This document shows, in pieces, positions 8,812 to 21,532 of a stretch of DNA of 34,104 nucleotides. Position numbers and translations under genes: made by a program. Position 1 is the stretch's first letter; each line of letters begins with the position of its first letter. The stretch lies in assembly GCA_015657535.1 (NCBI GenBank), contig JADHZB010000279.1, forward strand, positions 1 to 34,104, given 5' to 3'. This DNA comes from Nephromyces sp. MM_2019. Its lineage: Eukaryota; Apicomplexa; Aconoidasida; Nephromycida. The notes below the pieces were generated by a model. It was not told where the DNA came from. It made no database searches and saw only the letters and a list, made by a program, of their open reading frames with translations.

Positions 8812-10703
8812 GTTTAGGAGGTAACGAATCAAAGAGATTTCATTGTAAAAAGGTGTGGATTAAAAAAGTGCTCTTTTTTAGTTATGTTTTGTATTCAGGG
8901 GATGATATGGAAAAATGAAAAAATTGTCACAAAAAAAAAACAAATACAAAAATTAATTTACTGTATTTATTGATTCTGAAATTTAGGGCAAATTTAATCA
9001 AATAAATCTGAATAGTCTTGTTGGTGCTAATAAGCAACTGGATGTAGTTCACAGAAAATTTTTAAGTCCGATAATTTTTGTAGAATTTCCAAAATATTTT
9101 ATTCTTATGTGTTTTTAAGAGTTGTATAATAAACAGTTGAAGGAAATGATATTTATTGATATACGTTGTTCTACCCTTTTTTACTCAACAAAATCCCTAT
9201 TATCATAAACTGATTAACTGAATTTAGAGAATTGATAATGTCTAGTTAAAATTCCTACTAACTAATACGAGATGTAAAAATAAATCTTTTGTAATAGGTG
9301 CAAAAACATTAAATTAAGTAAAGGGAATTTAAGTTTTAGTGAAATTAAGGTTAAATATTCAAATATACAAAAATGGTAGTCCTATATAAATTTATATTTT
9401 TTAACTGACTCCTCTTCATTTGAGGCATGCTCAACTTCTTATTACAGTATTCATACATATATGCTAATTATTTTACTTCCCATTTTCATTTAACTTTAGG
9501 TTTTTTTAAAAAAGGAACATCTTAGCTTTAGCTTCAATTAATGCAAAACAAATTTAATTATATTATGGTAGAGGGATTTTGTAGAAACTTATAAAATAGT
9601 TATAAAAATATGTGATGTTTATGGAGCTTCATCAATTTAAGAAATCTTTAATTTAATCATTTAATTATCAATTTTATATAATTAAATTGTTTGAACTTTG
9701 TGATAACATGAAAATTTTAAATACTAAATACACATGTCTGGATTTAAAAGTTTAAAAGCTGTTATAAATACTAAATAAAATGGCCTTGGAGAGAAATTGT
9801 TTCATTTCTACATTTTTATGTTAACCAGACTTAGTACTCAAACAAAAACTTTAGCCCAGGCTTTAACATATGTTTTGTGTATACATATTACCTGTTTTGC
9901 GCTTGCTACATTGCACATATATTTAGACTGATTGTTTTTAGGCACACACTTAGTTATATATAAACAATATATACTTTAATTTGCATGAATTTATGTTTAT
10001 TTTATAGGTTGTGCGGGGTTCATCAAACACGCTCGTAATTTATACATAGGACTTGTGAATAGTCCAAATAATGATTAAATAATACAACAAAGTGGTGTTA
10101 CTAGCGCAACTAGCTAGTCAATTGTGTATCAAACAAGCGCAAGGTTACCTATGTGTTGTTAGTGCAAATAAGTTTGCTGATCGAGTGTATGTGTGTATGC
10201 CTCGACTTTTTTGCTTAAAGAGCTTGAAAATGAGTCTTATAGCTGTTAATATAAGTGTGATTAAAACACAGTGTTAATGCTTAACTTAATAAACTTTTAA
10301 GCATATATTTTTTATGTCTATATTAAAGCTTCACCCGACTCCTTTTATTTAAGCTGATATTTCTTTCTCTGAACTATGTATTCTTATAAATCACCCATCA
10401 CTCACGTATACTCACCTGAATCACTTGTTTTTACTCCCCTCATTCACATTTACTCACTTGATTCACTTTTACACTCCTGACTTACCACCACTCACCTTAC
10501 TCACTAGCTTCCTTTTAACAGTAAATCAGGGTCACCATTTTTAAATCTATCACAGTCTGTAAAGGATCTTTGTTAAGAAGCCCCGCCTCTGATTTTCTGG
10601 TTTTCATAATAGTCTTTGGTAGGAGTATATCAGATACCACCCAATTACCTTCTAAGTTTATCCCTTATTCTCCCCTCCTTACTTTTTAAAGAAACAGTGC
10701 TTC
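8812..10703. other. Divergent intergenic region between the UBL-domain gene and BRR6
   Basis: About 1.9 kb separates two genes transcribed away from each other, so both promoters should lie here. The left two thirds is very AT-rich with no recognisable gene. The right part (10390-10510) changes to a C-rich, G-poor stretch. A 61-codon open frame at 10092-10277 shows no family resemblance and is not annotated. Confidence 0.5.
10392..10508. repeat. Degenerate ACTCAC-type tandem motif upstream of BRR6
   Basis: Variants of ACTCAC, ATTCAC and TTCACTT recur roughly every 10-15 bases, with almost no G on the plus strand. It lies about 200-310 bases before the BRR6 start codon. It may be a simple-sequence tract or part of the upstream control region. 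Confidence 0.45.
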
Positions 10704-12645
10704 ATGGGACCCACTTCTGACACTCTATTAGGTAAAGACATATCATATTACAATATAAAAATTTTCATTTGAAGGCATAAGTTTGTAAGCTTTATAGTCC
10801 CTGCCTTGTTTACAGACATCTCTCGCTCATTCAATGACCTCGCCCTGACAACTTCACCGTCCGACAGTACTTACTTTGGTTCACATGACCTCGACGACAT
10901 TATGGGTAAAGGAATTAAATACAATGTTAGACGTAGGGCAAGGACCAGACACATTCCACAGTTTATCCCAGACAAGCAATCAAGCAAAATTTTTCACCCA
11001 ACCGGTTTCAACATACTCAACCAGTCACCTTCCTCAAACAAGATATCAAGTACTACTTCACCCTTTATGTTTGAAGATTTGCTACCACCAAAATCAACCA
11101 AACTAAGGCACTTCCCATCCTCTGAAGATGAAAAATTACAAAACACATCATCAATCGCATATAATCCTACTCAGATTAACAAGACTGGGATATCAAACAT
11201 AAGTGAAAATATAAATGAAACAGAGAAGACTAACATATTTAATCGCCTTTCTAGAAATATTCAAAACTTTTGCACATTCCGTAAAAATGACTGTAAAAAT
11301 CATCAAATAGAGAAATCACAATCGAATCCACCCTCTGATTACGATCTCAGAAGTGAATTTCACACACCCGATCCATATCAACCATCTTTCTCATTTAATA
11401 GATATAATTCATCCCAACATGAGCCATACACTAAACCTAAGATTCAAAACAAGATTAATAAGACTTTCGACGTTCCACCAACTCTTCTAAATCAAGATTA
11501 CAAAATAGATGTGAGCCCCAGGACCTTTGATATTATAGAGCCAAATTTTAACACCAATATGATTCCCACTGATAAAACTAGGATAACATATGATCATTAC
11601 AACCTTTACCCAGAGCCTTCCTTTGCTGAAAATGCTAACCAAGTTATTAGGGTTATATTCAATTTATGTATAGTTAGTGGTTTGATTTTTATCCTTTTCA
11701 GTGCATACTACTCTGTAATCCAAGATATTCGAAATCGTATATCTGTAAGTATTAATACACATGCATATACACTACACTAAAGGTAGATTTTTATAAGAAT
11801 ATATAAAATATTATCCAGAGTTTTTGCAACTTTCGCAGAATATACATTACCAGCTAATATACATTATTTTACATAATAAATCAATCAATTACAGACATCA
11901 CATTATGTTTATTATACATGATCTTTTCAACACTGTTTCTCGCAACATTACTCAGAATCCCCACTACCCCCTATATATGAAACTTAAACAATTTATATAT
12001 GCAGACACACAATAGGAATTTATCAGAGGGAATTCTAGAATGCAGGAACAAATATTTCCAAAACAATTGTAACGTTACACCTAGGGTGCCTGTCCTAGAA
12101 ATCTCATGCAGGTTCACATTCCACATATATCAATTGAATTTTATATTCCTTGTTATTTATATATATATTATTTCCCTTATACATAAATCAAGCCTATCCT
12201 ATTTTCAAATGAATATAGAGATTTTGAACGATGTATGAATCAAGACCCAAACATGTCTGGTGAATTGTCAAACTTATCTGCTAAATTATTAGGCGAAATT
12301 ATTAACACATTCATAGAACAGTTAAATTGGTAGGTTTCACCAAATCTTCATAACTCAAAAACAACTACATATTTAAGCAATCTGTGGAATACAACAAAGT
12401 TTATAAGCACACATGTCTTTCATTTATATTTTTGTTTTTATAGGAGGACTATTGCTATTTTAACAATTGTATTTTTAACGGTTGTAATCGGAAGTAACTG
12501 GGCCCTTTCTCTAAGACCAAAGAATTTAAATAACCCAACATTCTACCATAAACCACCACATTATATTTTTTCTAAATCTCATAGTCATCTTACTCTTCCT
12601 AATACAGCTACTGAAACAATGGAGCATAAAAAAAAATTTGCCTAA
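10704..12645 (+). CDS. BRR6: BRR6/BRL1-family nuclear envelope protein
   Basis: BRR6/BRL1 proteins are double-pass nuclear-envelope proteins needed for nuclear pore assembly and membrane homeostasis; they occur in organisms with closed mitosis, mainly fungi. Five exons join in frame: 10704-10731, 10816-11744, 12005-12111, 12219-12329, 12444-12645, giving 458 residues. Residues 1-280 are a polar, Ser/Asn/Pro-rich N-terminus with a basic VRRRARTRH patch. Then comes membrane segment 1 (FNLCIVSGLIFILFSAYYSV). The perinuclear loop holds the four family cysteines, in LECRNKYFQNNC, EISC and ERCMNQDP. Membrane segment 2 (TIAILTIVFLTVVIGSNWAL) starts right after a TGG split between exons 4 and 5. The start is the ATG at 10704 on a 28-base exon. 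No ATG begins the exon 2 frame, and TTGTTTACAG before 10816 is a good acceptor. Paralogy (BRR6 versus BRL1) cannot be resolved. Confidence 0.88.
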
Positions 12646-12832
12646 CATGTATATATACTTCAAACCAAACGCTATTATAAAACTGGTAAAATTTCTAATA
12701 ATTTCCATTGGAGAGAAAAATTTATACGAAATGACTAAATACATAAAATCAAATTATCCAATTTAGTATAAAGTGTAGATTCGAAGTTAGAAGCAGAGTT
12801 AATTATAAATGGAATAAAACGAATACACATCC

Positions 12833-14644
12833 TTATAATTCATTAAGCTGAGAAAAAATAAAACAAAATAAAGCTAAAAAATAAAAAAGTTATAGCAATC
12901 ATAATTATTTTTCGAAATAGATAGATGTTTTAATAAATATATATATGATAACAATAATTCGTTTAGATATTTATAAAAAGCCCATAAAAAAATACACAAA
13001 TTTTCACGAGAAATTACCTCTGAGCTATATCCCAGCCATTTTGGTATATATTCACAAGTTTTGGGTGAAATTTTACTCTTACCCAAGCCACAGAGGTTAA
13101 ATACAGGACAAGTGCCACAGGGTATTTCACTCACGCTGAAGATGTGTGTCCATCGATTCCACTGGAAGCAATACATGAAAAATGTATAAATAAATTAATG
13201 GCTAGATTTGAAGTGTATATATCTTTAGGAAATGATTAAGTGTGCCATATATATTCTATTTAAATATACCATGAATAATGTTCCCTCAGAAGAGTGACTT
13301 TCTGAGGCAACAACCTTTTCATCAAGTTCAAGGCTTTTAATTGCCATTCTGATGTCACTATCTGAGATGTCCTGCAATATGAAAAGTTGAATATTATGTT
13401 TGTAGCCTGATTTTGATGAACTTGCTATAATTTTTGTTTTTAAGTGCCCATAAAATTTCAATGGACTAAGTTATTGAATATTATTAGGACATGGAACTGT
13501 AATTATTTAAATTATTAGTATATAAATTAACCATTCTGAGTCCTCCTGATGAGCGAACAAAGTTAGAGATAGCTTCAAGGTTGGTTGCTTGCCCATTCAT
13601 AAGGAAGTGTGATATACGTTCCCTCAAGTGCTAGATTAATAGTAATAGGTAAAGATCTAAGTTAAGTCATCTATGGATATAGGGATATAAAAATCAAAAT
13701 ATCTGTCTATATCTTTTGAATTAAGAAAGATCTCAAAACTCACCTCAACCAACTGAAAGTTGAACTCACTATTGGTGTAAAACGAGCCACCAGCTATCTG
13801 TGTTTTAAGCAAAAAAACGCATCTCACTTGTTATACAAACTATGTTTCTAGAATTCTTACTTCTTTTGCCGGCTCAAGTTCATTAAGCATGTATACCTTC
13901 CTATTCTTTACATGGATATTTTTGACGGGTTTTATCAGTTGCATTATCTCACAGAGTTGTTTCACTGACTTCTGTATTTGATGTGACTGAAATGACCAGC
14001 AACAAACTCAAAAATGATCAAATATTGCAAAAGCACAAATTCTCAACCTGGAAATTGCTTTGTTTACGGATGTCTGCTGTCCAAATGCCGCGATTGCCAG
14101 CCTCTTCAATGATGCAATATACTTTGTAATCGTTGTTATCTAGTTGTTTGAGCATACCAATGTTTTTCTCCAGCCTCATCTTACACCAAATAGCTGAAAT
14201 AATGAAAAAGTAGTGAATGTAAAAAGTGTAAAAGATTATTGTCAGTCTTAAGCAGGCCGTAATTTATAATAATCAAACTTATAGTTTCGACTAAATGTTA
14301 GAGTTTTAGAGTGGTTAATTGTAAGTAAAATTGGTTAATTGTATGTAAAATTGATCTTATAAAGTTGTAAAGGATTTGTTAGCAATAAGTAGTCAGGCGG
14401 CTAAATTTATCAAGTTAACATCAAAATTCGCAATAAGAGTGTAATTAAAGGATTTACATGGATTCCCATTTCGAAATTTCTGGAGAGAGCAGATCCTTGC
14501 CTCAACCATTCGGTTGAAAACTGCTAAAATTTTCGAGGTCTCCCATCCTTTTTCTTTGAGCATCTCTTGAGTTAGCTCGTCATTGCTTTTTCTTCCCAGT
14601 GCATAGGCATCACTAAGATCTTGGTTGCTTATGGTGGTAGCCAT
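12833..14644 (-). CDS. RPC34: RNA polymerase III subunit RPC6 (RPC34/RPC39)
   Basis: This subunit belongs to the initiation heterotrimer of RNA polymerase III, recruiting TFIIIB and helping open promoter DNA. Eight minus-strand exons join in frame: 14644-14458, 14193-14048, 13986-13861, 13797-13744, 13630-13532, 13371-13270, 13161-13018, 12847-12833, giving 290 residues (yeast and human about 316). Winged-helix parts include an N-terminal helix block, IIEEAGNRGIWTADIR in exon 2 and KNRKVYMLNELEP in exon 3. Exon 4 has AGGSFYTNSEFNFQLVE, matching the family's Gly-Gly-aromatic-Tyr segment. The C-terminus carries PCGTCPVFNLC and a further Cys in ISPKTCEY, the cysteine set that holds an iron-sulfur cluster in animal RPC39. 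Start is the ATG at 14644. The last exon (LNEL-stop) is only 15 bases and is the least certain piece. The gene converges with BRR6, with 187 bases between the stops. Confidence 0.9.
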
Positions 14645-17600
14645 CCAAATAGTAGGTTATAACAAAGTCCATTGAAAGGTTTAAACAAAAAATTGTTTGG
14701 AAGGTTAATCAGTTTAGCATAGGTAGAGTAAAGTTATTTCTACTTAATTTTTTATTTCAATTTTACAAAAAAGGGCCTGTAAAGAAGTAGCAAATGTGAT
14801 AGTAAACAGCAGAAAAGGCAATTGTTTTAAACCATAAGCTGAGATGGATTTAGACAAGGAATAATGCCTTGGCCAATTCTTCTTAAATCAAGCTCGAGGT
14901 GTTGTTTGTTACAGGAGTGGCCTGTTAGTTAAGCCGAAAATAATAAATACATAAGATCAATTAATTGCTTCTGTGTTTAAATGACTTGCTTAGCATTCTA
15001 AATTGCATAATATGATGTTATCAAACAAAAGTGTGTGTAAAAGTGCTAAAGTGGCTTTTACTCTATTATTTTTATTCCCAAATTCTAATCAATCAATAAA
15101 TCTACTTGCTAATTGATTAAATCCTTAGAATTAAAGCGTATAGAAAAGTGATATTTATAGTTATTTAGGTTGGCATCTCTGAGGGTAGTGTTGATTTATA
15201 TTTCAAGAAAAATAAAATTAGAGAATTATTTTTAATTTGCTTTTTACATGAATTTCAGTATGATTATACTTTCAACAATTTATCTGACATTATTTTCATC
15301 TTTATGTGCTTGGTAAAAGGAACTCGAACTATAATATGATTGTAAATAGAAAATTCTATTAAATAATGAGAACTTAGTGTGTTAAATATCTTCTAAAGGC
15401 TTTTTTTCTATTGCAACAAATTAATATAAAAAGTGAAAGACACTAAAAGTTTTTAAAGTAAAATTCCCTCAATGGTTTCATTAGTGTCATCTACAAAATA
15501 GTAAGATGTTGAGTTACAAGATATGGGCAAATATATTATGGGATAACAAATTCTGCTGGAGTAATTCTAAATTAAATTATTATATTTTTTTATACTTAAA
15601 GGACTCCTCGATTTAATAAATTTTGTCTTGCTTTAATGATTCTGGAACCTTTGCTCCTATTCAAAATGTCCCACTTGTGCCTAATTTATAGTGTACACTC
15701 TTCTGGCCTATAAAGATTTTTGTTAACTATGTTTAATGGTAGATCGTAAAATTTTGGAATCTTCTTATCTTTTATTGTATTATAAGCTTCGTCATTCAAT
15801 GGTAGTGATGCAGACTTGTCATCTATGAGTATGGATAGAATTTCATTTTAGGTAGAATTATATCATATTACTAGAAATTTTCAAAAGTAATTATATAAGA
15901 TTACGATTCTAATTTCTATTTTCCCACTTAGCATATGCATTGAATGCCAGAGTTACATGAATCATAAATCGCAGTGATTAGTAGGAATGTTTATTATACA
16001 TCAATTAGTAAAACAAAAGTAGTAAGTCCATGATGCACAAGCTTAAAACACATTTGAAGTAAAGTGCAAGGATTGTGAAGGTTGTAGTAATTATTTAAAT
16101 TTTCTATAGACAAAAGTTAAAATTATGGTTCTATTACGCAAGCGAGAATGAATGTTAAATTTTACTTTATATTGCTTACTAATCAAAATAAAGGTGTTGT
16201 AAGTGTATAAAGTACCTATAATCAAGTTTTCTGAATCTGAGTCATGACTTAGCATTAAATTTATCGAATGTAAACCAAAAATAGTCACCATAAGGAGATA
16301 CACAAAAAGACATGTTATAGTTGTGGCCCAGTACCTAATTGTAGGAAATTTAGTAACTTGGAATTACAATCTTAATAATCAAATAGAAAAGAAAGTTCTA
16401 AGAATATGAATTTGATAAAACTACTAAATTTAATCGTTATATAGACTCTGAGTTATTTTCACACCTTTCAATGAGTATGCCATTATAATTGAAAACTTTA
16501 TCTGGAAGGAATGCCCTAGCAAAAAACAATACTTTAAGAAAACAACAAATGTAGCAGTGAAAATAACAAGTTTACCTTATTGGATTAAACCTACATAAAT
16601 TTATTATTAAGTCTGTATCAAACTCTATGCAAAAGTCAAAATTGATTTGGGTGTGAAGATGTTTTTCTTCATGATAGGTGGTACTTTTCAAGAGTCTTAG
16701 GTTATACAGAGATCATATGAATTATAAATTATAGATTACACAGTCTGTTTCATTAGATTTTTCACTTGAATTATGTAATTATAGGTAAGGAAATACAAGA
16801 ACTGTATATTTTAACTTCATCATTAGTACAAAGTTTTTACAAGTTATTTTCTGCACAACTCATTCTCATGTTATGTATTTACCAGACTAGTGTAAAATTA
16901 AGCGCTTACTTATTATAAGAGTGGAGATTGTCCATCCAGTAAACCAGTGGAATAATTTCATTTCCTTATTATTTTTTCTCAATGAACGAAATCTCTTATC
17001 AATGGATCTTGAAAATTCCAATGTTTTGGTTTTTTTTTATCACAGCACAAGCTTTGATGAAATCAAAAGAAGCTTTGTCTTATATCCTGAAGAGCTTTTC
17101 CAGTGTTTTTAATAAAACCTATACCCTTAAATTGACGTTTAATGAAGTACTAAGCCTGTTAGATAAAATGAAGCATATGTTAAAAATGTTTTTTCTTTGC
17201 TTTAGAACATGGACATAACATTTTCATATTCAATCTTCTCTCGTAATAAAATCTATTTCATCATAAACACATACTTTAAGTAATCCCAGGAAATTTTGTG
17301 CCTATATAAAGGTGTTCTGAGGGCTCTTGTCTAGGTGTAAAAATAAGGACAGAAAAGACCCTTTTACCATAATTTTACTTGATAAGAGCTCAATAAATTA
17401 TAAAAAGGCTTTATCGGTGGATTTTTATACAAAAAATCAAATTTGCTTGAAAATATTTGGGAAAACAAAACTGTGCATTCTTATTGAGTTGATCTAAGGA
17501 TCTATGGGAGTTTTTGTTATTGTTAACAAACCAAACCAATTTTGCGAGCACAAAAGCTAAGTCACTATTAGAGTGATGGAAAGTGATAACAAGTCCCACA

Positions 17601-19100
17601 AGATATAATATAGTAAAAGAGATTCAAATTCTCAAACTCAATTTTTTTATTGGGTGACTAACAAGAGTGACTGAAATTTCAACAGCTCCTTTAGCCATTC
17701 CTTATTCTAACAACATCAGAACGATTCCCTGAATAGAAAATGGCACTTGTTTATCTTTTCTAAACTAGTTACATAGGCTTTGATTTATTTACTCATGACC
17801 CCAATTAAGATTTAAACAAGAAATCCTATGTTCATTATTGTCGTGTAATTATAATCTCTATTGTAACATAGATCAAGCAAGCTTGATACCATAGGGAGGT
17901 ATTTTATGTTATATATATAACAAATCTTATAGGATATCATGTTACGTTTATTTTTTCATAATATTTGAATTATAAGCCTGAAATTCCCCCTATTGACTAG
18001 TAATGTATACTTAAGATTGGCTAATGATAAAAGGCAATTTGTTTCGTTAAAAATTCATTGGATATTTACTTCCTGCCTCGTAAAAAAAGTGATCAAATGA
18101 ATACCTGAAAAGTTCCCTGAAACCCAACCCTTTGCAGCCTATTCGACAGTATGATTTGTGTGCTTAAGCAAGTAGTCATGTTTTAAAATATGCTTCAAAG
18201 GCTAGAATTAAAAAGGCTAAAGTCAGTATTATTACGGTATAGCTATTCTCAAAACATTAAGGAACTAGAACAAGCCAATGTGTTGATAATTTCACAAGTG
18301 AATCCAGAGAAAATAAGAAGTTATAGAGAGCTGTTCAAGCTTATTTCGTTGCAGCATGCTAGTTAATGAATTTAAAATCGTCTTGTCAATTTCATGTTCA
18401 CATTAACAGCTGAATATTTGAATATAAGGTACCACAAATGGTAGAGTTAAAATTTTGCACGAAAGAAAATATGCCAAGCAGAGCTGATATACATACACGT
18501 ACATGCTTCACTTTAATGATATTGTTAATTTATCATTAAGTAGGTTAAGTAGTAAGCTTTAACACAGTTATTTATTGATATAACGACCTAATTTTTTACA
18601 TTTTAGTTATTTACATGTATTTATTTGCTTAGTTATGAGTGATTATTTAATTAGCTACTTTTACACACATATTAGCATAACTATTTATGTGTCATCCAAA
18701 ATAATTATATGTAGATTTAATTATGTTTAGATGTGTTAATATGTGTGTATGGGTATGCATTTATAATGAGCATTGCCCATCACCCCACCATAAGCCACTA
18801 TTATTTCTTTTAAGCTCATGTATTGTAATAAGCAATAGTTTAAAGCTGATAGCTTTAATACAACCTCATGTACATCCATAAAAGTTATTGGGCTACATGA
18901 TGTTGTTTTCTTTTGCCCACAAATATATACGCTAACAGAGCACAGTATTTTATCAATTCCTTTTCATATACTTTATATTCCTTTATATAATTAAGCATAG
19001 ATATATTTTGAACATTTTTCTCGTTACACTGTTTCAAATAAAAAGATACAGATTCTCCATAACACCTAACATAACATTTTCAAGTTTTCTATATTGTAAA
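14645..19100. other. Long intergenic region, 4.4 kb, no gene recognised
   Basis: This lies between the divergent starts of RPC6 (minus) and Tudor-SN (plus). I read both strands for exon-like stretches with splice sites, tRNA A/B-box pairs and repeats and found nothing I can support. Open frames here (for example 16921-17218) are short, hydrophobic and AT-driven. An imperfect inverted repeat (ATCAAG-x4-CTTGAT) at 17871-17886 may be chance. A non-coding RNA or a fast-evolving gene cannot be excluded. Confidence 0.5.
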
Positions 19101-21495
19101 ATGAATGCTCCAGCAAATTTGGCCTTAGTTAAGAAGGTACTATCCGGAGATGCTGTTATACTATGCGGCATTCCTCAAGGTAAACATCAAATTTACTTCA
19201 TACTCTTCTCGATAATCTAATTTTCTCTTTATAAGGCTAAACTATTGTTAGAAATTCACACTTGATTTCTGTGAAGATGTCATTTACACCAATAGATTGT
19301 ATTGCTATAACTAACTTTTTGAAACTTATGAGATCGTGCTATTATTCCATTTGTTTAGATGTTTAAGTTTGATTATACACTAGATTCGGGTAATATTGAA
19401 GTTCTCACATCTTTCACATATGCAATTTCTTTTCAGTCTAATGTGCTAAGATGTGTGTATCTGATTATATTACCAAATGACTTTAACTTTTTGCACAAGC
19501 GATAAGTAGCCTATTACTTACATACATTTAATCTATGAATCTATCCTGCAAACACATACAGGTGGCCCTCCCTGGGTAAAGAAGTTTATTTTTTCTCACG
19601 TAAAGTCACCACAATTGGCTAACCAAATTCTTAATGTCAATGAGGATGAGGTATTAAAAAATATATACGGATTCATATTAGCATTAAACTTGTTAAAAGT
19701 GGCTTTATATATTTGTTGATCATTTTTTTTTATATTCAATGGCATAGAGACACATCAAATACTGTACTCAAACAAACAAATTGAATAGTGATAGTACACA
19801 AGAATATCCTAGCTTCCATAAAATGTACACTCAGTGATTTATTGGAACCAACTTATACATCTCTCCAAACATTTAAAAAATATATCGACAATAAACAATA
19901 ATTAACCAACTATAGAATCACATTTATCTAACCAATACTTATACAATTCTACACCCTCGAGTAATATTCTCCGAAAGGAAACTCAACCTACATATTTAAA
20001 TTCTGTAATTTTTTGCATGCCATTTACTCACACATCTTTTCAGCCCTGTGGATTTTTGGCTAGAGAATATACCCGCAAGGCTCTTATTGGCCAGAAAGTT
20101 GTCTTTACAGTCGATAAGGTCCAAGGCGAATTTTCTTATGGTTCAATCAGATTGGAAAATGAAAAGAATAGCTTCACACACCAACTCTTATCAGCTGGTA
20201 TGGCAAGTTTGACGGACACTTTTTCCATCGATGACGAAATTTATCAAGGTAAATCTTTTCTTTTATATGTGTGGATGTATAGTATCACAACCTTTGCACT
20301 TCATCTATTAATTTGACGTCTTTGCCAGGTCTTTGGCACCTGAAGATATATATAGCAAATTCTAGCTTTATCTATAAATATTTATCCATACTTTTATGGA
20401 CATTTGAATTTAACTGTGTATACTTGTAAACTAGATTTTTTAGCTTTCTTGCGTGAGAAAGTATTCATTCTTGTCTGATTTTAGCTATATTTTTAGATTT
20501 AAATTTCAAATTAATCCTTACAAATGAATACTTACCATTATTCTCATCAATAACTTTTTATATGAATATAAAAATACATTCAATCACTTTCAGAGCTATC
20601 TGATGCCGAAGAATCGGCAAAAATTAAAAATCTTGGGATCTGGAATGACTCAATTCAAATGAACCCAGAAAATCAAGTGGCAATACACACTGTCGATGAT
20701 GGTAATTTAGATACTTAATAGCTCAAATACACACTGTGTGCCTATGTAAGAATAACTACACACTCTATATTTGTCTATATGTAGCATAAGGCTATCAATA
20801 TAATTACTGCCTACTATTTGTATAATTTTGATTACCATTTACATCACAAATTCCTAAGTACGCATTTTTATAACTTTTTAATACAGCCCAAGGGAAAGAG
20901 TCACTTTATACAGAATTCAATGGAAAACCAGTTGAGGCAATTATTGAAGATGTCAAAACACCAGGTTGTTTTGAGGTGCTAGTTCCTACCAAGATGATTA
21001 AATTTGACATCCAGTTATGTGGATTATTAGTTGAGAAGAACAACTTTTCAGGTTAAACCATCTCCTTTTGAATTTACAAACAGCTATATTGATATGGCTT
21101 TGCACATTTTTTCACATTGACGAATCAATATAACTCTCTTATGCGAGTCAATTTTATTTTTTTATATCACTTGTACACTATAATAACATATATAAACACA
21201 TTCATTCATAAAAATTTTATATTACATGTCTCCACACCAGATGAGGGAAAATTTTATGTCGAAATACGACTCTTAAATCGACAAGTAAAAGTTCAATTAC
21301 AGGCCTATACTCAACAACACGGCCTGTTGGGTACTGTTTATCATCCACAGGGTAATATGAGTTGCTTACTACTATCAAATGGATTTGTTAAGATAGACTC
21401 AAACACAATATATTATGTTGATCAACCTGATACATATCAAGAATGTATGATGATGGCTAAAAAGGCCAACCGAAGATTATGGAAGGTTTCTATGC

Positions 21496-21532
<37 letters not shown>

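Noticed and set aside
10092..10277. 61-codon plus-strand open frame in the divergent spacer
   Set aside because: The frame is short, has no recognisable motif or splice context, and lies in the likely promoter region.
10876..11106. Second plus-strand frame within BRR6 exon 2
   Set aside because: It overlaps the long BRR6 exon, which is supported by downstream phase and family cysteines.
16921..17218. Overlapping hydrophobic open frames in the 4.4-kb spacer
   Set aside because: They are T-rich, Phe/Leu-heavy translations of AT-rich DNA without conserved motifs.
14645..19100. Possible tRNA genes
   Set aside because: I looked for paired A and B boxes (GGTTCRANTCC) here and in other spacers. 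Only partial B-box-like strings such as GATTCAAATTC near 17620 were seen, with no cloverleaf.
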